Source of the DNA: a virus
Direction: 5' to 3' (one strand)
Virus record (IMG/VR): IMGVR_UViG_3300019754_000001
Span: 29,905-93,904 of that record
DNA: 64,000 nt
The notes beneath the pieces are model-generated. The model was given only the letters and a program-made list of their open reading frames with translations, was not told where the DNA came from and made no database searches. The position numbers and the translations under genes were made by a program. Positions 58,245 to 64,000 of this stretch are shown one piece after another. Numbering within the stretch: position 1 is the stretch's first letter; each line of letters begins with the position of its first letter.

Positions 58245-58754
58245 ATGGCACAGCCGAAAGCGGAAGCTACATTCAAATCAACGTCTTTATTTAACGGTTT
58301 TAAAGTCCGCCAAGACGGTTCAGTTTACATTTCAACATCCTTAGCAGTAACTAAAGCTACTGAGGTAATATCCAAATCGGGACGAAAAAGGATATACAAT
58401 ATCGGCGATAAAATGCCGTTAGCTATCCCAAGTTCTACAAAGTTCATGAGAGCAATTGGACTGGACTGGACACCTGGAAAAACAATGCTGGATATCTTTT
58501 CCAGAGAGTTAACAGTAGGCACAGCCTACGAGGGCACAGATGGCAAGGAATTCATCTTCGGTTTAGACAAGGATGGTAATCCCTATGAGGGCAATCCTGT
58601 AGGGACTGCTATCGAACGTTTCGAAGCTACGGCTTCAGAAGAACAAGAGGTTAACACACACCTCGTTAATGCAATTGAAACAGCTCAGGCTAATGCCTAC
58701 CTAAACATGGTTGGTGCAATGGCTAAAGAGGAAACTTCTGCCGACTTGGACTAA
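58245..58754 (+). CDS. Probably abundant hypothetical protein, 169 aa
   Basis: 169 aa, with a compact N-terminal half (KSTSLFNGFKVRQDGSVYISTSLAVTKATEVISKSGRKRIYNIGDKMPLAIP) that has the strand pattern of an OB-like or beta-barrel fold. Its C-terminal part is acidic and helical, ending in EETSADLD. An acidic tail with a beta barrel recalls single-strand DNA-binding proteins, but no motif proves it. The gene uses GC-richer codons than its surroundings, has tandem TAA stops and is followed by a strong hairpin, all pointing to high expression. It is the first gene of the rightward set. Confidence 0.7.
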   Translation: MAQPKAEATFKSTSLFNGFKVRQDGSVYISTSLAVTKATEVISKSGRKRIYNIGDKMPLAIPSSTKFMRAIGLDWTPGKTMLDIFSRELTVGTAYEGTDGKEFIFGLDKDGNPYEGNPVGTAIERFEATASEEQEVNTHLVNAIETAQANAYLNMVGAMAKEETSADLD

Positions 58755-58761
58755 TAACAAA

Positions 58762-58787
58762 ATCCCCTCACTTAATTGTGGGGGGAT
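58762..58787 (+). terminator. Hairpin after the 169-aa gene
   Basis: A 10-bp stem ATCCCCTCAC/GTGGGGGGAT (one G-U pair) with a 6-nt loop lies 8 nt after the stop. No U tract follows, so it may stabilise the 3' end of the mRNA or act as a weak terminator instead of a full one. Confidence 0.55.
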
Positions 58788-59669
58788 ACTTGTTAACACC
58801 TGAGGGGCAAGGATAGACTCTCACTTAGTGGATTAATACTACCCACTGGTGGAGGGGCTAATCAATGCTCCACATCCAACTCATGCTACTGATAGTGCTA
58901 CATTACTACGTAATGTTCAGCTCACGGAAAGCCCTCCCATGTAATCTTTTTTACAGGCTACGCAAGAGACCAAGAGGCCAACATATACAAGCCTCCTCCG
59001 TAGATTAGATGAATGAATAAAATAACACAACCCCTTAAGAAGTTTTTTCGCAATATCTTATAGGGTAGTCTCCTCCATTCCTAAGTTTAGGGGGGGGAGA
59101 CAATATATTGTTAAGTTACTAGAGTAGTGGTGATTGTAAGTGGACCAGGTTAATATGGACAGACTCCTAACATACCTCCACCACCCCCCTACAACACTGA
59201 CTTAACAACAATAGTAGGTCACAAAGTCCTCACCTATGCCTTACCTTAATATGTCATGCTTCTGTATGTCATGCTATTGTAGAGTGTGGGGGGGCAGACC
59301 TATGCTAGAGTAGTCTTGGCTAAGATAAGCTTTAGTAAAGTATACTTACTGATGCTTATGGGGCAGTCTGTATGAGGATAAAGACACCCCCCCCCACACA
59401 TCATACTCACCTCAATTCCCCTCCCTACAATAAAACCGATACTGATTCTTTAGTATTCTATTGGTAGTGAAGGTCTCCCCACCCCACACCCTCTCCCTTA
59501 CTTTCCTCACTTCTATAAATTAGATAAGATATCTATTGTTTAAGATGAATGAAATTAAGACTACATTTTATTATAATGTGGAGGAAGTATGTATAACATA
59601 TATTAATACCGTTAAATATACACACACGCTCAATACTCGGCAGAAAACACTAGAGTATAAAACAATATA
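58788..59669 (+). other. Non-coding stretch with hairpins and G/C homopolymer runs
   Basis: No convincing gene on either strand over about 880 nt. Visible elements: a CATTAC/GTAATG hairpin (58901-58915), a GTCTCCTCC/GGGGGAGAC stem with inner CCTA/TAGG (59068-59101), an 11-nt direct repeat TATGTCATGCT (59250-59260 and 59265-59275), and runs of G or C of 6-9 nt (near 59091, 59186, 59286 and 59389). A short frame starting at 59536 is rejected as coding because it runs through the tandem hairpins that follow. Confidence 0.5.
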
Positions 59670-59670
59670 C

Positions 59671-59755
59671 CCCCAGACTGCAAAGTCAGTAAAAAATAGT
59701 AAACTGGGGTTAGCACATCAGACTGTAAAGTCAGGACAAATAGTAAACTGATGTG
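59671..59755 (+). ncRNA. Tandem structured RNA element with covarying stems
   Basis: Two adjacent copies share one architecture. Copy 1 (59671-59709): stem CCCCAG/CTGGGG. Copy 2 (59714-59755): stem CACATCAG/CTGATGTG. Inside each is a GACT-GNAA-AGTC hairpin with a GNRA tetraloop (GCAA, then GTAA), then a strand ending in AAATAGTAAAC. The outer stems differ in sequence but keep pairing, while the inner part is conserved. That is what selection on RNA shape looks like. They might be a tandem ligand-binding or protein-binding RNA. Confidence 0.65.
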
Positions 59756-60300
59756 TTATTTTAATAGTAAATACAACCTCACTAAAGAGTATAACAAGCG
59801 TTAAGGCATACCACACCAATAGGTGTAAGGTCCCCACGATAGAGGGAGCAAAGGTATAGTAAATGAGGCAACTCTTATCTTATTTAACCTGTCAAACCTC
59901 AATATTGAGAAAGACATAAACCCACAGTTTGGTTAGCTGTATAATCATGGAATAAAACTTATAGTGGGATAATGACCCACCACGCTGCATTGATATGTAG
60001 TAAAACAAACGATGGAGTTATAATAACTCCTGCTCCTATTAGTCTCAGGGGGCAAACTAAGAGACTAAATTTAAAACATCTGCAAAACAAGGAATTGCTG
60101 CTACGGAACGATGTGTAGTAGCATTGAGAATTTGAGCAGATGTTTTTAATAAACTTAAGCCTCCAGAGGCCACACTTACAACTTGAGACGTATGTCCAAT
60201 AGTTTGCACAATAAGCATTAGTCCACTTCGTTCAGAAGAAGATAGGTGTTGTAAGTGAAAAGCAGTGAAATGCTGTAATTTAAACTCTAGTATGTTAAAT
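59756..60300 (+). ncRNA. Densely structured non-coding region, part 1
   Basis: Plus-strand hairpins follow one another: ACACC-AATA-GGTGT (59813-59826), CTCAATATTGAG palindrome (59898-59909), GTGGG/CCCAC (59964-59980), GGAGTTA/TAACTCC (60014-60030), TTAGTCTC/GAGACTAA (60039-60068), an 11-bp stem AAAACATCTGC/GCAGATGTTTT (60073-60146) enclosing an 8-bp stem (60097-60122), and a perfect 10-bp stem CACTTACAAC/GTTGTAAGTG (60173-60257). No gene fits. This looks like a large folded RNA or several in series. Confidence 0.55.
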
Positions 60301-60800
60301 ACTAAATCTCTGAAAATATGTGGAAAGTGTAGGTTATGGAGAGTTGAGTAATGAAGGGCTAATACCTGGAGCTTAGATATCTACAACACTATTTAACTTA
60401 TTAGGGTTTATTTATTAAAGAAAAGCTGCACCCTCCGCAATTAAATACAAACCGGGTTGTAGCCTAAATAGCTTCACAGTGATGTGTGGAGTAGACGAAA
60501 GTCTGAGGAGATGAAAGAGCTCTTATTGACAACACCCTTTATCAGGGGCGAAACTCCGCCTGCATTAAGCGTCTCGGAAATTGTCAATATATATATTATG
60601 TAGGATGAAGGGGGCTACCGAAAGCTCTCCTTCATACCTATGTATTAAAGCCTCATCGTGGGCATTATCTAGTTCGTCCTTACATCTAATATGTGAGGAA
60701 TCTACCCCTTAAAGCTGGAGGGATAGTAGGACAAAAGAAGCTCTAAGGTTACCAGATAAGTGTAGGTAATCTTAGTATCAACACTAGTTACTATATGCAT
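60301..60800 (+). ncRNA. Densely structured non-coding region, part 2
   Basis: Hairpins: AGAC-GAAA-GTCT with GNRA loop (60493-60504), ATTGACAA/TTGTCAAT (60525-60588), ATGAAGG/CCTTCAT (60605-60635), TCCTTACAT/ATGTGAGGA (60677-60699), CTACCCCT/AGGGATAG with one mismatch (60702-60726) and an 11-bp CTAAGGTTACC/GGTAATCTTAG stem with one G-U pair (60743-60775). The region reads continuously on from part 1. About 190 nt at its start (60301-60490) show fewer obvious stems. Confidence 0.55.
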
Positions 60801-61146
60801 GTAGTAGCGACTAATGGAGCAATTTGTTAGTAAATACGTTTAGAGACAACTCTAGTCTTGAAGCGGTATAATGGGCGGTTCGAAACGTTTGTTATATTAA
60901 AAAGATGAATCACTACTTATATAGAGATGCTCCTTTAGAGGGGAGTATGTAAGACTCTATAGTGAGGATTCAGATTACTTGGGAAGAGCCTCATGGAGAG
61001 CCCTTCCCTCGTAATCTAAATAAGGCTACCCTTAGCCTACTAATAATAAGGAATGGTGCAGAAGATTAGCTCTTCGGTCTATCGAAAGATAGGTTTAAAC
61101 CCTCTACGAATGTGTAGGTGTGGAGTTCAAACCAATAAATTAAGAT
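60801..61146 (+). ncRNA. Densely structured non-coding region, part 3, leader of the 122-aa gene
   Basis: A 13-bp stem with a symmetric 2x2 internal loop (60972-61017: AGATTAC+GGGAAG with CTTCCC+GTAATCT) is followed by GGCTA-CCCT-TAGCC (61024-61037), GAAGA-TTAGC-TCTTC (61061-61075), a GNRA hairpin CTATC-GAAA-GATAG (61079-61092) and CTAC/GTAG (61104-61117), with GGTTT/AAACC (61092-61133) able to close the last part. It ends 13 nt before the start codon at 61147, so it could also control that gene. Confidence 0.55.
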
Positions 61147-61515
61147 ATGACGATTATAGAAACAAAAGCCTATCTTAAAGGCTACCTAGCTGCACTGGGG
61201 ACTAATGTGCAGAATACTAGAGATGAAGATTCCTTATGGAGTCTCAACCAAAAATTAATGTATAACGAGATAGTAACAGAGGTTGGAACCTTGGGATTTA
61301 CGATCAATAGGGGGATATGCCCTGTTGGTGGAAATGTTACTTACGCTTGTACAAGTCCCGAAAATTCTACTGTAGATATATATCTGGGGTGGGCAGACAA
61401 CAAGTTCTTTAAAGAGGCCTTTGAAGGACTCGAAATGGAGTTTGTATACCAAGAGACAAGAATAAGCATAGAGGAGCTTGAAAAACTCTTATATGTTTTA
61501 GAGATAAAAGACTAA
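61147..61515 (+). CDS. Hypothetical protein within the RNA-rich arm, 122 aa
   Basis: 122 aa, acidic, helical at both ends with a central beta section (GFTINRGICPVGGNVTYACTSPENSTVDIYLGWADNKFF). No known motif. The start follows a structured leader and has no Shine-Dalgarno sequence. It stands alone between two non-coding stretches, so it is probably read from a long transcript. Confidence 0.6.
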   Translation: MTIIETKAYLKGYLAALGTNVQNTRDEDSLWSLNQKLMYNEIVTEVGTLGFTINRGICPVGGNVTYACTSPENSTVDIYLGWADNKFFKEAFEGLEMEFVYQETRISIEELEKLLYVLEIKD

Positions 61516-61634
61516 TAATATTTAATCTTCAATTAGCGACAATAAGTGAGAGTGTCCGCTTCATTAAGAAGAAGTAAGAGATACTGTTAAAATACTATTA
61601 TACACTTATAATAAAAATATGATGTAAAATAAAT

Positions 61635-61802
61635 ATGAACTATCGAAGAGAAGCTAGAGAAGTAACACAAAACCATTATGGAGGATATTGTGAGATGTGT
61701 AGAAAGTTAGGAATTAAAATAGTTCCTTATCATAAATTTACTATGGAATTATATGATAAAATTAAAGAGTTAAGTAAAATAAAAAAAGATTTTAAAAGAT
61801 AA
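61635..61802 (+). CDS. Small basic protein with CxxC motif, 55 aa
   Basis: A 55-residue frame from ATG at 61635 to TAA at 61800-61802. It starts MNYRREAREVTQNHYGG, contains YCEMCRKLG (a CxxC pair) and ends in a lysine-rich helix (DKIKELSKIKKDFKR). The paired cysteines and charge suggest zinc or nucleic-acid binding. The A-rich leader resembles those of true genes here. Moderate confidence, since it is short and lacks neighbours to couple with. Confidence 0.5.
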   Translation: MNYRREAREVTQNHYGGYCEMCRKLGIKIVPYHKFTMELYDKIKELSKIKKDFKR

Positions 61803-62100
61803 GCCCTAATTAAACTCCTAACACAGTTAAGACTACCCTCACTAACGCATGCAAAGCGAATAAAGGGAAACGCTGTGGCCTATTGGCAATAGGTGGAGAG
61901 TATTAATTGGTATTTAAAGAATTGGAGTGCCTTGCCAAAGCTAGGTAAAATACCCACTCACACTAAGATTCAATAGATACTTGCCAAGGGGCTTTATATT
62001 ATTAAAGGCAGGCCACCCTTCTGTGGTAATTCTCCCTTATGATATATTAGAATTTGAGGACTTTGGGGAAGTTTTAAACAAAGATAAAGACCTGAAATTA
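61803..62100 (+). ncRNA. Structured non-coding region between small genes, first part
   Basis: Hairpins include CCTATT-GGC-AATAGG (61879-61893), GGTATTT/AAATACC (61909-61954) and a compound TGCC..CTTTA/TAAAG..GGCA stem near 61983-62012, then CCAC/GTGG around 62020. No coding frame of note. The style is the same as in 59.7-61.1 kb. Confidence 0.45.
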
Positions 62101-62565
62101 CACGTGCCTGAAAGAGCATGAATAAGAATTTATAGTTACTGACTGAACGATACTATATATAGAGGGATAACAACCCCACAGGTATTGAGTTGTCCCCCCC
62201 AAACTGTCGTAGTATGGGGGAGCTCAGACAGGACAAGGAAAGTAACGAGAATGATAGACTTAAACTATTAGGCTACTGAATCCTCTACGTAAGTAGAAAG
62301 CTTATTGGAAACAATAGGAAGATTGTTACCTCTGACAAGGTAATATAGTGGAGAATGGCACAGGTATGTGAGATAAAGCTCACATCTATCATTACAATCT
62401 TAACAAGCGTCAAGCATGAAGCCCTGAGAGGGGTGGAATAGTTTAAATCGATATACAACACTGTCTCCTTTATTGGAAGTGGAAAATGTAGAAGATTGTG
62501 ACTATGACCTAAACCCTACCATGTTGGAGGGCATGGTGCTAAAATATTAACTCTAATTTAAAGAC
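62101..62565 (+). ncRNA. Structured non-coding region with GNRA-capped hairpins, second part
   Basis: A stem GGGA-CAAC with bulge pairs with GTTGTCCC (about 62172-62204). A GNRA hairpin TCTAC-GTAA-GTAGA (62284-62297) is followed at once by another, CTTATTG-GAAA-CAATAGG (62301-62318). An 8-bp stem AAGATTGT/ACAATCTT (62319-62326 with 62394-62401) then closes a multibranch loop holding TTACCT/AGGTAA (62326-62343) and ATGTGAG/CTCACAT (62366-62385). The regular, adjacent stacking is typical of compact structured RNA. Confidence 0.58.
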
Positions 62566-63309
62566 ATGAAAGTAAACATTAATCGCCTTGAAGATGAGGA
62601 ATACTTAACTGAAATTAAGTTAGGTAAGGAAAGAATAGTCAGGAGGTGGTATAGAGATACACCCCATATTTACGATTACACAAAGTTTTTAAGACTAGTT
62701 GATAAGTTAGTCGGCAAGCATGTTAATGTGCTTAAAAGAAAGTTACGTAAGGATAGGTGCTATCAATCTCCAGAACAGATAGTGAGGAGATATATGTTAG
62801 TGTTGAATAGGAATGGAGACATTATAAATGAGGACGGCTTAGTATATAAACCTACTCACGGAAGGGCTAACAGTTATTTAGTTAACTCTGATGGTATAAT
62901 ATCTATTACATATGAGAGAGTAGCTAAAAAGCAACCCACACTGACAAAGAGTGAAATTCTAACAAAAAAGATTGATAATCTTAGTGAAGCATATGGATTA
63001 GCTTTGAGGCTCTATAAATGCAGACAAGATTGGGGATTAATACCTCCATCAGATAGAAGGAGAGCCATGCGTAATATCCTATACGCATATCAAAGCCAGG
63101 CTGATGACCTATATACTGCTTACATGCACTCCAACAATTATAATACTAACAAATTTGATGGAGACAGAGTTAGAAAAATACCACAAAGGTATATAAAGGC
63201 TCTAAAAGGTAAGAAAGAGCATGTGAAAGTAAGGAAGGTGGAAGTAATTAAACCCACCCCCATACGAGTAAACTCTCCATATATCCACCTACCTGGAATA
63301 TGTGGATAA
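62566..63309 (+). CDS. Basic hypothetical protein, 247 aa
   Basis: 247 aa, strongly basic (many R and K, especially 50-70 and 215-235), mixed helices and strands. I read KLVGKHVNVLKRKLRKDRCYQSPEQIVRRYMLVLNRNGDIINEDG as a helix pair followed by a beta hairpin. The composition suits an RNA- or DNA-binding protein, and its place beside structured RNAs invites that idea, but no family is recognised. It begins about 165 nt after the multibranch element. Confidence 0.65.
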   Translation: MKVNINRLEDEEYLTEIKLGKERIVRRWYRDTPHIYDYTKFLRLVDKLVGKHVNVLKRKLRKDRCYQSPEQIVRRYMLVLNRNGDIINEDGLVYKPTHGRANSYLVNSDGIISITYERVAKKQPTLTKSEILTKKIDNLSEAYGLALRLYKCRQDWGLIPPSDRRRAMRNILYAYQSQADDLYTAYMHSNNYNTNKFDGDRVRKIPQRYIKALKGKKEHVKVRKVEVIKPTPIRVNSPYIHLPGICG

Positions 63310-63341
63310 TACTGAATTATTATTAACATTAAATATATATT

Positions 63342-63794
63342 ATGAAGTACGTAAAAGCAATTTATGAAAAAGGTCAGCCGATAACAATGGTTGAGAAAGA
63401 GGAAGCCACTGAATTGGTATCTAAAGGAACACATATTGTTGTATCTCGCCAAGAGGGAGAGGTCAATAGTAAGCATCACGAAGTTATCCCATGCCTTGGC
63501 ACAGCCGAGTGGGTAAACGATGCAAACGGTAATAAGGTTAAGCTCAATGTAGAGCAAAACCGTAAGTTCGAGTCAAGCAAAGTATATCCGAACAGCACCA
63601 AGATGGGAGCAGGAGCCTCACAGATTGGAACAGTTCGCCGGAAAGGAAAATACAACTATCCTTCAAAAGAGGAAACAGTTGTAGAAACTTACCTCACAAA
63701 GACAGGCATAGCTAAATTGGACAAATGCTCTACCAGTGAGGAGGAAAATGCTGTACTGGAAAAGTATAGTAAAAACCGACATCACGCAATATAA
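63342..63794 (+). CDS. Hypothetical protein, possibly abundant, 150 aa
   Basis: 150 aa, basic, starting with a small beta module (MKYVKAIYEKGQPITMVEKEEATELVSKGTHIVVS). The middle is less ordered (SKVYPNSTKMGAGASQIGTVRRKGKYNYPSKEE) and the end helical. Codons are GC-richer than the surroundings, like the 169-aa gene, suggesting strong expression. Its stop codon lies inside the left arm of a perfect 12-nt inverted repeat. Function unknown. Confidence 0.62.
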   Translation: MKYVKAIYEKGQPITMVEKEEATELVSKGTHIVVSRQEGEVNSKHHEVIPCLGTAEWVNDANGNKVKLNVEQNRKFESSKVYPNSTKMGAGASQIGTVRRKGKYNYPSKEETVVETYLTKTGIAKLDKCSTSEEENAVLEKYSKNRHHAI

Positions 63795-63978
63795 CATGTT
63801 TCCCACCCAAACAGTGAGGGTGAGTCGAAAGACTAAAAGTATCTGAATATTAAGTTTTAAACTTTGCATGTACTATGAAGTTGAAGATTTAAGAAAGTAT
63901 ATACATGGAAACATGTTAATCCCTCGCGCACATATATTGTTTGATTTGATTTGATTTAATACTGCGCGTATACTTTCT
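63792..63978 (+). ncRNA. Large 3' structure with two interleaved inverted repeats
   Basis: TAACATGTTTCC (63792-63803) pairs perfectly with 63907-63918, enclosing a GNRA hairpin AGTC-GAAA-GACT (63823-63834). A second 10-bp stem AGAAAGTATA/TATACTTTCT (63892-63901 with 63969-63978) stacks on CGCGCA/TGCGCG (63925-63930 with 63963-63968), whose loop has a TTTGA tandem repeat. The two structures interleave, so they either form a pseudoknot or are alternatives. Confidence 0.6.
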
Positions 63979-64000
63979 ATGACAAGGGGGTAAATATAAA

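Noticed and set aside
59536-59751. 71-codon plus-strand frame
   Set aside because: It runs through the tandem covarying hairpins, whose conserved sequence explains the repeated residues at its end. No family resemblance and no coupling to a neighbour.
59671-59755. tRNA-Cys (GCA) and tRNA-Tyr (GTA) anticodon-like loops
   Set aside because: CTGCAAA and CTGTAAA resemble anticodon loops, but the bases around them pair as GACT-GNAA-AGTC tetraloop hairpins and there is no acceptor stem, D-arm or TTCRA T-loop.
60039-60075. Group I intron core-like AGAGACTAAAT
   Set aside because: It resembles the R segment of group I introns, but these bases form an 8-bp hairpin with TTAGTCTC, no matching P, Q or S segments were found, and no split gene flanks the region.
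60860-60900. GGTTCGAAAC resembling a tRNA T-arm
   Set aside because: The five bases on each side do not pair, and no D- or anticodon arm precedes it at the right distance.
1-64000. CRISPR array, insertion sequence or diversity-generating retroelement
   Set aside because: No regularly spaced repeats, transposase or reverse transcriptase motifs were seen.
1-64000. Stop-codon reassignment known in some crAss-like phages
   Set aside because: TAG, TAA and TGA all end genes at sensible places (for example TAG at 3723-3725, TGA before the 28-residue gene), and long frames need no read-through.

Overview
The window looks like about 64 kb of an AT-rich crAss-like phage (order Crassvirales) infecting a Bacteroidota host. 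The evidence is gene order and protein content. A large terminase, a portal, a scaffold-like protein, an HK97-type major capsid protein, fibres, a small lysis cassette, an HU/IHF-like protein, tail ring and nozzle proteins and very large virion proteins lie on one strand. One of the large proteins carries the DFDVD metal-binding motif of the crAss-like virion RNA polymerase. A canonical Bacteroidota promoter (TTTG, 20 nt, TAnnTTTG) lies in front of one virion gene. The standard genetic code is used, no convincing tRNA is seen, and starts generally lack Shine-Dalgarno sequences.

Layout. (1) 1-4.4 kb, plus strand: the end of a tightly coupled operon of small early-type genes, with a DEDDh 3'-5' exonuclease and a DHH/DHHA1 phosphoesterase. 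It ends at a strong bidirectional terminator (4.41-4.46 kb). (2) 57.2-4.46 kb, minus strand: the morphogenesis operon, read right to left. It contains two small genes, a RecB/Cas4-like PD-(D/E)XK nuclease, a DNA-binding-type protein, a GIY-YIG endonuclease, a small-terminase candidate, TerL, portal, scaffold, capsid, adaptor genes, an abundant-type structural protein with its own terminator, a fibre/spike cluster, the lysis cassette, HU-like, ring and nozzle proteins, a 28-residue lysine-rich peptide and five big proteins (619, 726, 2006, 2915 and 1533 aa). The last four are probably carried in the virion and ejected. (3) 57.2-58.2 kb: a gene-free divergent control region with A-rich tracts, very long G runs, a 20-bp inverted repeat and two divergent copies of a motif that also precedes the 1533-aa gene. 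(4) 58.2-64 kb, plus strand: five or so small genes without recognisable function, embedded in about 3.3 kb of non-coding DNA packed with hairpins, many capped by GNRA tetraloops on the plus strand.

Working model. Polymerase and associated large proteins enter with the DNA and transcribe early genes, possibly from the shared motif. The minus-strand operon then builds the capsid and short tail. The right arm seems to make structured RNAs plus a few small proteins. This RNA-rich arm is the least explained part of the window and the best candidate for something undescribed. No folding, alignment or database search was possible; identifications rest on motifs read by eye.
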